Shown here in pieces: positions 1 through 8,037 of a stretch of 64,000 nucleotides of DNA. Below the pieces are notes generated by a model. The model was not told the DNA's origin. It saw only the letters and a list, made by a program, of their open reading frames with translations, and did not search any database. This DNA is from Leifsonia sp. C5G2 (GTDB taxonomy: Bacteria > Actinomycetota > Actinomycetes > Actinomycetales > Microbacteriaceae). The position numbers were made by a program, and so were the translations under genes. The stretch's first letter is position 1. Each line of letters begins with the position of its first letter. The DNA lies in the NCBI RefSeq assembly GCF_013359685.1, contig NZ_JABFMV010000016.1, forward strand, positions 23,013 through 87,012. Direction: 5' to 3'.

Positions 1-1
1 C

Positions 2-1018
2 CGCCGCTCGCCGCTCGGGGTGCTGCTCGGGATCATGCCGTGGAACTTCCCCTACTACCAGGTCGCCCGCTTCGCCGGACCGAACCTCGTCATCGGCAAC
101 ACCATCCTGCTGAAGCACGCGGAGCAGTGCCCGGAGTCGGCGGCCGCCATCCAGCAGATCTTCCTCGACGCGGGCTTCCCGGAGGGCGCCTACGTCAACA
201 TCTACGCCAGCCACCCGCAGATCGAGACCGTGATCGCGGACCCGCGCGTGCAGGGCGTCTCGCTCACGGGCTCCGAGCGTGCCGGTGCAAAGGTCGCCGA
301 GATCGCCGGCCGCAACCTCAAGAAGGTCGTGCTGGAGCTGGGCGGCTCCGACCCGTTCATCCTGCTCTCCACCGACGACCTGGATGAGGCGGTGCAGAAC
401 GCGGTGGACGCGCGCCTCGACAACAGCGGCCAGTCCTGCAACGCCGCCAAGCGGTTCGTCGTGATCGACGGCCTGTACGACTCCTTCCTCTCGAAGTTCA
501 CCGAGAAGCTGGCGGAGGTGGAGGCGTCCGACCCGACCAGCGAGGACTCCGCCCTCGGCCCGCTCTCGTCGCTGAAGGCGGCGGAGAACCTCGACGAGCA
601 AGTCAAGCGCGCGGTCGACAACGGCGCGACGCTGGTCCGCGGCGGCGGCCGCAACGGCGCGTTCTTCGAGACGACCGTTCTGACCGACGTGACCTCGGAG
701 AACCCGGCGTCGAAGGAGGAGTTCTTCGGGCCGGTCGCGCAGGTGTTCCGCGCGAAGGACGAGGACGACGCCGTGCGCATCGCCAACGACACCCCGTTCG
801 GCCTCGGCTCGTACCTCTACACGACCGACAAGGACCAGGCGGAGCGCGTGGCCGACAAGATCGAGGCCGGCATGGTCTTCGTGAACGTCGTGCTCGCCGA
901 CGGCGCGGAGCTGCCCTTCGGTGGCGTGAAGCGCTCCGGCTCGGGCCGTGAGCTCGGCCGCTTCGGCGCGGACGAGTTCGTCAACAAGAAGCTCATCCGC
1001 GTGGGGAGCGACTGGTAG
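2..1018 (+). CDS. NAD(P)-dependent succinate-semialdehyde dehydrogenase, 5' truncated by window edge
   Basis: Aldehyde dehydrogenase superfamily. The open frame runs from the first bases of the window, so the true start lies outside; the GTG at 20 is internal (it reads PLGVLLGIMPWNFP, the usual mid-N-terminal ALDH motif). The general-base Glu is in LELGG and the catalytic Cys in NSGQSCNA. The combination of SGQSCNAAKRF and the C-terminal FGGVKRSGSGRELG resembles the GabD/YneI group, which oxidises succinate semialdehyde to succinate in GABA breakdown; another short-chain aldehyde remains possible. Visible length is 338 codons against about 455-480 for the family. A strong hairpin follows directly after the stop. 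Confidence 0.85.
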   Translation, partial: RRSPLGVLLGIMPWNFPYYQVARFAGPNLVIGNTILLKHAEQCPESAAAIQQIFLDAGFPEGAYVNIYASHPQIETVIADPRVQGVSLTGSERAGAKVAEIAGRNLKKVVLELGGSDPFILLSTDDLDEAVQNAVDARLDNSGQSCNAAKRFVVIDGLYDSFLSKFTEKLAEVEASDPTSEDSALGPLSSLKAAENLDEQVKRAVDNGATLVRGGGRNGAFFETTVLTDVTSENPASKEEFFGPVAQVFRAKDEDDAVRIANDTPFGLGSYLYTTDKDQAERVADKIEAGMVFVNVVLADGAELPFGGVKRSGSGRELGRFGADEFVNKKLIRVGSDW

Positions 1019-1025
1019 GTCGCGT

Positions 1026-1084
1026 CGCGCAGAGACGAAGGAGTCCCCGGCCGGATCGGCCGGGGACTCCTTCGTCTCTGCGCG
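1026..1084. terminator. Long perfect hairpin between convergent genes (bidirectional terminator)
   Basis: A 25-bp perfect inverted repeat (1026-1050 with 1060-1084), extended by three more pairs around a GAT loop. It lies between the dehydrogenase stop at 1018 and the stop of the converging gene at 1097, so it can serve both strands. There is no clear T tract. Confidence 0.8.
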
Positions 1085-1096
1085 AGGCGGGTCGCC

Positions 1097-2233
1097 TCAG
1101 TTGAAGGTGACCACGACCTTGTCACCGTCGATCTTGATGTCGGCGCTGATGTAGCCGGCCGCGCCGGTCAGGTTCTCCGATGCGGGGTTGCCGCTGAAGT
1201 CGGTGCCGGTGATGACCGCGGAGAACTTACCGGGGCCGATCTTGAACTGGTAGTAGGAGTCGGCGTCGTCGATGGCCACCGTCGGCGACTCGTCCACCTT
1301 CACGGCGACGGTCGACGAAGACACGGCCAGGTTGCTCGGGTAGCTGAGCTCGATCCCGCAGTCCTCGATGTCGTAGTACGACGTCTTGGTGGCGCACTCG
1401 GCGTAGTGCGCGTCTACCTGCTTCTGCACCTCGTCCAGGTACGCCTTCGACGGTGTCAGCTTCAGGTTCTTCAGCTGATAGGTGTCGGCGGCGACGGTCA
1501 ACACGGGGGAGCCGTCCAGCTCGTAGAACTTATTGGGGGCCTGGATGGTGTAGACACCCGGGTACGCGATCGTCTCCGAGTCGGCGGAGGTGATGGAGTG
1601 CTCCGCCCCCGGCACCGAGTAGCCGGGGATGGTGGAGGACACGTAGGGCAGCTGGTACGTCAGGCCGCGGCTCACGTACCAACCCTTGTCGTCCTTGTCG
1701 AGCTCGATCGTCCCGCGGTAGGACTTGCCCGCGAGCTTGTAGGTCACGCTGACCTGGGTGAGGTCGGAGCTGCGGCTGCTGAGGGTGCGGGCGACGGTCG
1801 GGGCGGTGATCCGCTTGGCCTGGCCGAGGACCTTGTCCGTCAGCAGGAAGTCCTCGTCGCCGCCGTCGAGCCGCGCCAGCTTGTTGGCGGCGGAGGCGTT
1901 GCCCTTGGCGATGTCGTTCAGGTACTCCTGCGCGACCGACTTGGCGCCGGATCCCCCGAGCAGGTTCGCGAGCAGAACGATCGCCACGATGACGACGGCC
2001 GCGAACGCCAGCGCTCCACCGATCACCCACCACACCCAGCGCGGGACCACGGGCTTCTTCTTCTCGGCCGGCGGCTGGCCGTACGCGCCGGGCTGCGGAG
2101 CGGCGTACGGGTTGGGCTGCGGTGCGGCCTGCTGCTGCGGCGGGACATCCGGCGCGACCGGCGCAGGCTCGGCGGCGGCGGGCGTCGCGCCCTCCGCCGG
2201 TCGCTCGTTCTCGGGCACAGTCGGGTCGCTCAC
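1097..2233 (-). CDS. Proline-rich single-pass membrane protein of unknown function
   Basis: 378 residues, GTG start with GAGGGGG 4 nt upstream. Residues 1-62 are a Pro/Ala/Gln-rich cytoplasmic region (repeats of PQP/PYA type). A basic patch EKKK precedes one membrane helix at about 66-90 (WVWWVIGG to LLANLLGG). The remaining 285 residues should be extracellular and contain a DUF4878-like helical start (SVAQEYLNDIAKGN) followed by beta-rich sequence. The architecture is common in Actinobacteria for uncharacterised envelope proteins. I do not recognise a specific function. Confidence 0.75.
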   Translation of the reverse strand: MSDPTVPENERPAEGATPAAAEPAPVAPDVPPQQQAAPQPNPYAAPQPGAYGQPPAEKKKPVVPRWVWWVIGGALAFAAVVIVAIVLLANLLGGSGAKSVAQEYLNDIAKGNASAANKLARLDGGDEDFLLTDKVLGQAKRITAPTVARTLSSRSSDLTQVSVTYKLAGKSYRGTIELDKDDKGWYVSRGLTYQLPYVSSTIPGYSVPGAEHSITSADSETIAYPGVYTIQAPNKFYELDGSPVLTVAADTYQLKNLKLTPSKAYLDEVQKQVDAHYAECATKTSYYDIEDCGIELSYPSNLAVSSSTVAVKVDESPTVAIDDADSYYQFKIGPGKFSAVITGTDFSGNPASENLTGAAGYISADIKIDGDKVVVTFN

Positions 2234-2400
2234 GATTCCCCCTCATCGACATGTACGGCTGGGCGTCCACCGAGAGGACGCGCGCCGCTAAGAGAACTCT
2301 CAGAGAATACCAGTAAACCCGTATGCTGCCCGCTGGCCCAGCGGCGAAGATCATCCGGTGGGACGATTCCGCCGGCCGTGTGCCGTGCTGGGATCGGAGG

Positions 2401-2778
2401 ATGACGGTTCCCCCGCCCCGATCGGCGCCCACGCCGCAATCCCCGCCCACACCCCGGCGGCTGCTCGCGTTGCTCGGGGTCGCGCTCGCCGGTGGTCTGC
2501 TCGTCTTCCCTCCTCTCCTCGTCGCGGGGATGGCGGCCGCCTACATCCGCGCCTGGCTCGGCCTCGGCTCCATCGACCCCACCTGGAACGACGGCGACGG
2601 CGGTCTGGTGCTCGTCGCAGTGGTCGTCGTGCTGCTCCTCCTGGTGGCCGTGGGCGCCGCCGTGGTGGCGATCTCGCGGCGCGGACGCGTCCGTCCCGCA
2701 CCCGCCGCAGCCCTCTCCATCGCCGTGTCCGTCGCCGTCGCCGTGCTCGCCGTGCAGGCGATGACGTCGCTCGGCTGA
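2401..2778 (+). CDS. Small membrane protein, unknown
   Basis: 125 residues from ATG 2401. A proline-rich N-terminus is followed by about three hydrophobic segments (LLALLGVALAGGLLVFPPLL; LVLVAVVVVLLLLVAVGAAVV; IAVSVAVAVLAVQAM). The frame is open back to 2323, but the extra residues look non-coding. GGAGG directly abuts the ATG, which is too close for an ideal ribosome site, so the start is uncertain. No recognised domain. Confidence 0.55.
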   Translation: MTVPPPRSAPTPQSPPTPRRLLALLGVALAGGLLVFPPLLVAGMAAAYIRAWLGLGSIDPTWNDGDGGLVLVAVVVVLLLLVAVGAAVVAISRRGRVRPAPAAALSIAVSVAVAVLAVQAMTSLG

Positions 2779-2965
2779 CCGATTCCCAGCGATCTCCTGT
2801 AGTCTGGCGGGAACCTGACCTGCCGTTCTCTCCTGACGAGCCTCCGCACGCATACCCGCGCCGCGGAGCGCTCCTCCCGATCCGGCTGTACACGTCCGCG
2901 CAGAGCGCGGTCACCCGGGGCCGCCCACGCGGCCCCTCTATTTGGAAACACGAAGGAAAGAAACG

Positions 2966-3172
2966 ATGGCCACAGGCACCGTTAAATGGTTCAACACGGA
3001 AAAGGGCTATGGCTTCATCGCCCCGGATGACGGCTCTGCCGACGTCTTCGCCCACTACAGCGAGATCCAGTCGACCGGCGGATTCCGCAACCTGGAAGAG
3101 AACCAGAAGGTCGAGTACGAGACGACCCGTGGGCCGAAGGGCCTGCAGGCGTCCGACATCCGCCCCCTCTGA
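2966..3172 (+). CDS. cspA: Cold-shock protein, CspA family
   Basis: 68 residues, a full-length single cold-shock domain. RNP1 (KGYGFI, about 16-21) and RNP2 (VFAHYS, about 27-32) are present, so it should bind single-stranded RNA/DNA and act as an RNA chaperone. Start ATG 2966 has GAAGGAAAG upstream. About 190 nt separate it from the previous gene; TAGTCT near 2800 is a possible -10, which would leave a long leader of the kind typical for csp genes. A perfect hairpin follows the stop. Confidence 0.95.
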   Translation: MATGTVKWFNTEKGYGFIAPDDGSADVFAHYSEIQSTGGFRNLEENQKVEYETTRGPKGLQASDIRPL

Positions 3173-3180
3173 CGCGTGAC

Positions 3181-3210
3181 GGCGCGGGACCGGCTCTCCG
3201 GTCCCGCGCC
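3181..3210 (+). terminator. Terminator hairpin after cspA
   Basis: Perfect 13-bp stem GGCGCGGGACCGG / CCGGTCCCGCGCC with a CTCT loop, 8 nt after the cspA stop. Confidence 0.8.
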
Positions 3211-3260
3211 GCACCTCTGAAAACGGCCGTCCAGGGCGTACCGTGTGCCCGGGAGGCGAC

Positions 3261-3593
3261 ATGGGATACCTGGTCTACGACAGCAGCACGGTCATCAACT
3301 TCGACGACCGGGTGCTCGCGCACCTCGAGGTCGTCATCGTGTCCAAGCTCCGGCGCAAGGAGTCCTTCGCCCTGAGCTGGCGCGAACCGTCGGACAACGG
3401 CGACGGCCGGACGACCATCTGGGTCGATCCGTCCATTCCGCTCCGCTTCCGCTTCGCAGGCTCCCGTCCTCCGACGCTCGACCGGGAGTGGATCGACAAG
3501 CTGGCCGCGGCCGCCGCGAGTTCCGCCGGGCTGATCGCCATCGACGAAGACGGCCAGCAGGTCATCGGCTCGACGCACGAGCGCGGCCTGTAG
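3261..3593 (+). CDS. DUF7882-like small protein (Microbacteriaceae)
   Basis: 110 residues from ATG 3261 with GGGAGG 4 nt upstream. The pattern MGYLVYDSS, FDDRVLAHLEVVIVSKLRR, ESFALSW and IPLRFRF matches a small family abundant in Microbacteriaceae, often in several copies per genome and sometimes mislabelled ATP-dependent DNA ligase. There is no KxDG ligase motif, no signal peptide and no membrane helix. Function unknown; the family name is from memory of its conserved residues. Confidence 0.7.
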   Translation: MGYLVYDSSTVINFDDRVLAHLEVVIVSKLRRKESFALSWREPSDNGDGRTTIWVDPSIPLRFRFAGSRPPTLDREWIDKLAAAAASSAGLIAIDEDGQQVIGSTHERGL

Positions 3594-3683
3594 TCCCCCC
3601 CCGACGCTGTCTCTCGGCAGCGGCACCCCCTTCGCTACCGTGTGCCTGCGGCGCTCTGCTCCGCCGCGGACGAGGGGGACGGC

Positions 3684-4463
3684 ATGCACCCGACGGAGCT
3701 CACTCTCGGCACCTGGACGGTGTTCGGCGGAGGCACCTTCGTCGACCTGATCGCGGCGACGACGAACGCGCTCAATGGCGCCCTGCTGGCCCGGCGCCCC
3801 GACCACTTCCGCGACTACACGTTCGTCGGGATCGTGCTGATGGCCGTCATCGGCGGCATCGCGGGCGGAGTCACCCGCGACGTGATCCTGGAGGAGCCGC
3901 CGTCGGCGTTCACGAACCCCGCCTACATCGCGTTCTGCCTCGTGGCGGGGGTCGTCGGCTATTCCGTGGCCTACGCCGGAGGCCAGCTGTTCCGTGAGGG
4001 ACTGTTCCAGTTCATGACGTCGTTCTCGCTGCCCTGGTACGCGATCATCGGGGCGCAAAAGGCGGTGGAGGCCGGCTACCCGGTCCTCGGTGCGCTCGCC
4101 ATCGCCGTCATCGCGCCGACCGCCGGGCGGTTCCTGATCGACGTCACCAGTGGGGTGACGCCGAAGCAGTTCGTCCGCGGCGAGTGGTTCATCGCGACCG
4201 CGGTCGGCACGGGCCTGATCTGGATCGTGCTCGACGGGGTGGGCGTGCCGTACTGGCTGAGTGTCGCGGCCGCGTTCCTCGCCGGGTTCGTGTTCCGCGT
4301 GCTCGCCCTGTATCGCGGGTGGGAGGAGCCGCTCGCCCGGGGCCCGAAGGGGCTCAAGGTGCACCCGGACAGGCGGCCGCTGCTCGGTCGCAAGCTGGCG
4401 GGCCGGTCGCAGGAGGAGCTCCGGATGCTCGGCCTCGCGGTCGACGACGGCAGTGCCGGCTGA
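3684..4463 (+). CDS. TRIC/UPF0126-family membrane channel protein
   Basis: 259 residues from ATG 3684 (GAGGGGG upstream). Two repeated UPF0126 halves with about seven membrane helices. The typical stretches TNALNGALLARR and GGIAGGVTRDVIL lie in the first half, and GAQKAVEAG in the second. Prokaryotic members are homologous to trimeric intracellular cation channels, and some are glycine or cation transport proteins. A C-terminal cytoplasmic tail of about 50 residues extends beyond the family core. Convergent with the phosphotransferase gene; only 10 nt separate the stops. Confidence 0.75.
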   Translation: MHPTELTLGTWTVFGGGTFVDLIAATTNALNGALLARRPDHFRDYTFVGIVLMAVIGGIAGGVTRDVILEEPPSAFTNPAYIAFCLVAGVVGYSVAYAGGQLFREGLFQFMTSFSLPWYAIIGAQKAVEAGYPVLGALAIAVIAPTAGRFLIDVTSGVTPKQFVRGEWFIATAVGTGLIWIVLDGVGVPYWLSVAAAFLAGFVFRVLALYRGWEEPLARGPKGLKVHPDRRPLLGRKLAGRSQEELRMLGLAVDDGSAG

Positions 4464-4473
4464 CGGCCGGGCG

Positions 4474-5358
4474 TCAGCTGTCGTCCGCACCCAGCTGGTC
4501 GAGCGCGTGGCGGGCGAGGCCGGCCATGCGCGGGTTGTCGTCCGACGCGGTCGCGAGAGCGGAGGCCATCGCGACCGCCCACCCGCGTGCGCGGCGCCAG
4601 GTGGCCGTGTCGGGCGGAGTGGGGAGCGCCAGGCGGAACCGCTCCCGAGCGTCCCCGTCGAAGGTCAGCCACGCGGTCGCGAGGTCGGTGGCCGGATCGC
4701 CGGACGTGACGTCGCCGAAGTCGAGCACCGCGCGCAGGCCGCCGTCGGCGTCGAGCAGCAGGTTGCCCGGATGGAGGTCGCCGTGGAGCAGCAGCGGAGG
4801 GCCGTCCCAGACGGGCGCGTCGAGCGCCTCCCGCCAGGCCTGTTCGAGGGCGGCGACCTCCATCCGCCCCGAGAGCGAGCGCAGCCGGAGGCCAACCGTC
4901 TCGTTCCGGTCCGCGAGCGGGACGCCGCGCACGGGGTTGCGCGGAGCGTCCGGCGCCGGGACGGCGAGCTCGCCGAGGAAGAGCGCCAGCGGCTCGGCGA
5001 GCCCGGCGCGGCGGACCGCGGCGACCGAGGCTCCGTCGACGCCGTCCACCCACTCGACGACGCTCCAGGGCCAGGGGAACGTCTTCGACGGGACGCCGAC
5101 GCGCACCGGCGCGGGCACGGGCACGCTGACGCGGGCGGCGATCGCGGGCAGCATCCACTGCTCGTGCTCGATGAGGTGCGCCGCGACCTCGCGGCGCGGG
5201 ATGCGCACGGCCAGGGCGTCGCCGAGACGGAAGAGCCGGTTGTCCCAGCCGTCGGACACCAGCCGCAGCGGCCCCGCGAGGTCGGGATGCTGCTCGGCCA
5301 GCAGACGCGCGACGAGCGCCTCGTCGACGGGGATGTCGGCTGCCGGGGTGTCGCTCAC
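4474..5358 (-). CDS. Aminoglycoside phosphotransferase (APH/ChoK)-fold kinase
   Basis: 294 residues. The frame is open further upstream, but homology begins at GTG 5358, which has TACGGT exactly 6 nt before it (leaderless pattern). Kinase-like features: SDGWDNRLFRLGD (nucleotide loop), AVRIPRR (Lys substitute region), Brenner motif HGDLHPGNLLLD, and DFGDVTSGDP for metal binding. Such proteins phosphorylate small hydroxylated molecules. The substrate cannot be read from sequence, and antibiotic resistance should not be assumed. Confidence 0.8.
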   Translation of the reverse strand: MSDTPAADIPVDEALVARLLAEQHPDLAGPLRLVSDGWDNRLFRLGDALAVRIPRREVAAHLIEHEQWMLPAIAARVSVPVPAPVRVGVPSKTFPWPWSVVEWVDGVDGASVAAVRRAGLAEPLALFLGELAVPAPDAPRNPVRGVPLADRNETVGLRLRSLSGRMEVAALEQAWREALDAPVWDGPPLLLHGDLHPGNLLLDADGGLRAVLDFGDVTSGDPATDLATAWLTFDGDARERFRLALPTPPDTATWRRARGWAVAMASALATASDDNPRMAGLARHALDQLGADDS

Positions 5359-5497
5359 CGCTCGACCGTAGCAGGGCGGCGCGGATGATACCGCGGCGCG
5401 CACGAATCGTGCGCTTCGGTCTGCAATCCGCCGATTCCCTGCGTTCAGAGCCAAACAGATGCGCGGTTCTGTGTGCGAGCATAATCGGGGAGGTTCC

Positions 5498-6877
5498 ATG
5501 ACCGAGAAGTCCACCGTGTCCGCCGAGCGCATGCACGCCGTCACCCCGGAGACCCGGGAACTCGTCGACCTGGTGCTCGAATACTCGCGCCGCCGCATCC
5601 TGAGCGAGGACACGCCGCTCGACAAGCCGCTGCCGGAGTTCGAACTGCGCCGCCTCGCCGGGCAGACCGTCTCCGAGCGCGGGATCGGCGCCGAGCGCGC
5701 GCTCGCGCTGTTCGAGCACGTGCTCGCGCCCGCCTGCATCACGACGGACCACCCGCGCTACCTCTCCTTCATCCCGACGGCGCCGACCAAGGCAGCGACG
5801 GCGTTCGACCTGGTCGTCTCCGCGAGCGCGGTCTACGGCGGCTCGTGGCTCGAAGGCTCCGGCGCCGTCTACGCCGAGAACCAGGTGCTCTCCTGGCTCG
5901 CCTCCGAGTTCGGGCTCCCGCCCACGTCGGGCGGGGTGTTCGTGCAGGGTGGGACGCTCGGCAACCTCTCCGCGCTCGTCGCCGCGCGCGACGCGGCCCG
6001 CACCGAGCGGGGCAACCCGTCCGGCCGCTGGGTGATCGTGTGCAGCTCGGAGGCGCACTCGTCGGTGTCGTCGGCGGCCCGGGTGATGGATGTCGACGTC
6101 GTCGCGGTCTCGCCCGGCGAGTCCGGCGTGCTCGCGGGAGACGCGGTGCGGACGGCGCTGGAGGAGTACGGCGACGCCGTGTTCGCGGTCGTCGCCACCG
6201 GCGGATCCACCAACTTCGGGATCGTCGACGACATCGCCTCGATCGCCGCCCTGAAGTCGGAGTTCTCGTTCTGGCTGCACGTCGATGGCGCCTACGGCCT
6301 CGCGGGCATGCTGTCGCCGCTGGCCCGGCACCGCTTCGCCGGTGTCGAGGACGCCGACTCGGTCATCGTCGACCCGCACAAGTGGCTGTTCGCGCCGTTC
6401 GACGCGTGCGCGCTGATCTACCGCGACCCGGAGGCCGGCCGTCGCGCTCACACGCAGCACGCGGAGTACCTCGACACCCTCACCGAGACGGTGGAGTGGA
6501 GCCCGTCCGACTACGCCGCGCACCTCACCCGCCGGGCGCGCGGGCTGCCGTTCTGGTTCTCGCTCGCCTCCCACGGCGCCGCGGCCTATCGCGACGCGGT
6601 CACCGCCTCCATCCGCCTGGCGGAGCGGATCGCCGACGAGATCGAGGGACGGGAGGGATTTCGGCTGGTGCGCCGGCCGCAGCTGTCGGTGGTCGTCTTC
6701 GAGCGCGACGGCTGGAGCAAGGAGGACTACGCCGTGTGGTCGGCCCGGCTGCTGGAGGAGCAGCGGGCGTTCGTGACGCCGAGCTCGCACGCGGGCCGCC
6801 CGAACACGCGGTTCGCGGTGCTGAACCCGCTGACCACGTTCGAGGACCTGGTCGGCATCCTGGACACCATGGAGTGA
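5498..6877 (+). CDS. Group II pyridoxal-phosphate decarboxylase
   Basis: 459 residues from ATG 5498 (GGGGAGG 5 nt upstream). A fold-type I PLP enzyme of the DOPA/glutamate decarboxylase group: PLP-stacking His187 in SEAHSSV, Asp263 in HVDGAYG, and the Schiff-base Lys295 in DPHKWLF. It should decarboxylate an aromatic amino acid or a related substrate to an amine in the cytoplasm; specificity is not resolved. It stands alone, ends at a strong convergent hairpin, and no antiporter or tRNA-dependent partner is adjacent. Confidence 0.85.
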   Translation: MTEKSTVSAERMHAVTPETRELVDLVLEYSRRRILSEDTPLDKPLPEFELRRLAGQTVSERGIGAERALALFEHVLAPACITTDHPRYLSFIPTAPTKAATAFDLVVSASAVYGGSWLEGSGAVYAENQVLSWLASEFGLPPTSGGVFVQGGTLGNLSALVAARDAARTERGNPSGRWVIVCSSEAHSSVSSAARVMDVDVVAVSPGESGVLAGDAVRTALEEYGDAVFAVVATGGSTNFGIVDDIASIAALKSEFSFWLHVDGAYGLAGMLSPLARHRFAGVEDADSVIVDPHKWLFAPFDACALIYRDPEAGRRAHTQHAEYLDTLTETVEWSPSDYAAHLTRRARGLPFWFSLASHGAAAYRDAVTASIRLAERIADEIEGREGFRLVRRPQLSVVVFERDGWSKEDYAVWSARLLEEQRAFVTPSSHAGRPNTRFAVLNPLTTFEDLVGILDTME

Positions 6878-6884
6878 TCGCCGC

Positions 6885-6926
6885 AACGACGAAGGCCCCA
6901 TGCTCGCGCACGGGGCCTTCGTCGTT
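6885..6926. terminator. Bidirectional terminator hairpin
   Basis: Perfect 15-bp stem AACGACGAAGGCCCC / GGGGCCTTCGTCGTT with a 12-nt loop, between the PLP decarboxylase stop and the converging DUF6458-like gene. It reads TT-rich on the + strand exit. Confidence 0.8.
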
Positions 6927-6940
6927 CGAGAGGGAGAGTG

Positions 6941-7195
6941 TCAGACGATGTCGTCCGACTCGCTCGCCCGTCGCGTCACACGCTCGCCCGTCGCAGGATC
7001 GACGGCCGTGCGGGTGGTGGCGACAGAGGAGCGACGCCGGGTGAGCAGCACGATCCCGATGATGATGCCGATGACTCCGGCGACCATCAGGATGTAGCCC
7101 ACCAGGTGCAGGTCGATCCAGCCGACCTGGAGGTTGAGGGCGAACGCGAGGATCGCTCCGATGACGACCAGGAAGATGCCGGCGCCGAGACTCAT
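6941..7195 (-). CDS. DUF6458-like two-helix membrane protein
   Basis: 84 residues. Two membrane helices (GAGIFLVVIGAILAFALNL; VGYILMVAGVIGIIIGIVLL) are separated by the conserved QVGWIDLHLVG turn typical of the DUF6458 family. A basic cytoplasmic tail follows (TRRRSS onward). Function unknown. It is followed upstream on the same strand by another tiny membrane protein (stop 7215), so both may be co-transcribed. Confidence 0.8.
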   Translation of the reverse strand: MSLGAGIFLVVIGAILAFALNLQVGWIDLHLVGYILMVAGVIGIIIGIVLLTRRRSSVATTRTAVDPATGERVTRRASESDDIV

Positions 7196-7214
7196 CTGTG
7201 CCTCCCCTCCGGGC

Positions 7215-7379
7215 CTAGACCCGTCGGCTTCCGGTGAGCAGCCGCACCAGCCAGACGATCACGGCCAGGACGAGCAGGATGATGCCGACCCACAGGAGGA
7301 AGTTCAGCGACTGCACGAAGCCTCCGGTGAGCAGCAGGATGATCGCGATGATGGCGATGATGATGAGCAGGATGTTCAT
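7215..7379 (-). CDS. Very small hydrophobic membrane protein (54 aa)
   Basis: I translated this short frame by hand. It starts MNILLIIIAIIAIILLLTGG, has a short loop with SLNFLLW, a second helix (VGIILLVLAVIVWLVRLL) and ends TGSRRV with TAG. ATG at 7379 has AAAGGAC 7 nt upstream. Both helices are almost purely Ile/Leu/Val. The length and two-helix pattern resemble small stress-associated membrane proteins, but I assign no function. It sits between the DUF6458-like gene and the MarR gene, all on the minus strand. Confidence 0.7.
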   Translation of the reverse strand: MNILLIIIAIIAIILLLTGGFVQSLNFLLWVGIILLVLAVIVWLVRLLTGSRRV

Positions 7380-7448
7380 GGAGAAGTGTCCTTTCCTAGA
7401 CAGGAACCAGCAAACGACTGGTTCAATTGCCTAGCAATCCCCTTGACT

Positions 7449-7940
7449 TCAACTCCGTTTCGGCCTACTTGAGCGCTCGGATGCGATCCGGTCGACGGTC
7501 TCGCGCATCTTCGTGAGGAACCGGGTGACGGTCTCCGCCTCGTCCGGGCTGAGCTCCGCGGTGGCGGCGTCGATCTGCTCCTGCGCCGCGGCGAGCAAGG
7601 GGCCCGTGTCCCCGAGCGCTGCGCCCGTCGGGACGAGCTCCACCGATCGCTTGTCGGTTCTGCTGGGCCGCCGCTCCAGGAAGCCGGCGCGCACCAGGCG
7701 GTCGACGAGCAGCGTGGTGGAGGCGCTGGAGACGCCGAGGTACGCGCTCACGTCCTTCGCGAAGGTGGGGCGACCGGCGGCGGTGTTGTCGAGGATCAGA
7801 CGGAGCGCGAGCAGGTCGTTCTCGCCGATTCCCATGGCGGCCCCGGTGCGGCGGCGCATGGCGGCCTCGGCGGCACGGTAGACCTGCAGCGCTTCGAGAA
7901 CGCCCGTGTCGGGCCGCGGCTGCTCCGGTTCGTGCTTCAC
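7449..7940 (-). CDS. MarR-family transcriptional regulator
   Basis: 163 residues. Winged-helix core: FAKDVSAYLGVSSASTTLLVDRLVRAGFLERRPSRTDKRS (recognition helix and wing, in two pieces about 60-100) with dimerisation helices at both ends. GTG start; GGGAGGA almost touches it, so the exact start is uncertain. It lies upstream of two small membrane proteins on the same strand, which are plausible targets. The 69 nt between it and the 54-aa gene contain the RBS and a CTAG-containing stretch, but I see no clear operator. Confidence 0.85.
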   Translation of the reverse strand: MKHEPEQPRPDTGVLEALQVYRAAEAAMRRRTGAAMGIGENDLLALRLILDNTAAGRPTFAKDVSAYLGVSSASTTLLVDRLVRAGFLERRPSRTDKRSVELVPTGAALGDTGPLLAAAQEQIDAATAELSPDEAETVTRFLTKMRETVDRIASERSSRPKRS

Positions 7941-8037
7941 TCCTCCCAGTCATCCCCCGCGGCCTCGTCGGCGCAACGGGGGTGGACCCGACTGTCGGCG
8001 GATTCACGGCGACGCGATGCGCGGGTATGCTCGCGCG

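Noticed and set aside
3261..3593. ATP-dependent DNA ligase label sometimes attached to this small family
   Set aside because: There is no KxDG motif or adenylation domain in 110 residues; the real ligase is at 33434-35029.
4474..5358. Aminoglycoside resistance gene
   Set aside because: APH-fold kinases are broadly distributed and this one lacks close recognisable similarity to resistance enzymes. The fold alone does not indicate resistance.
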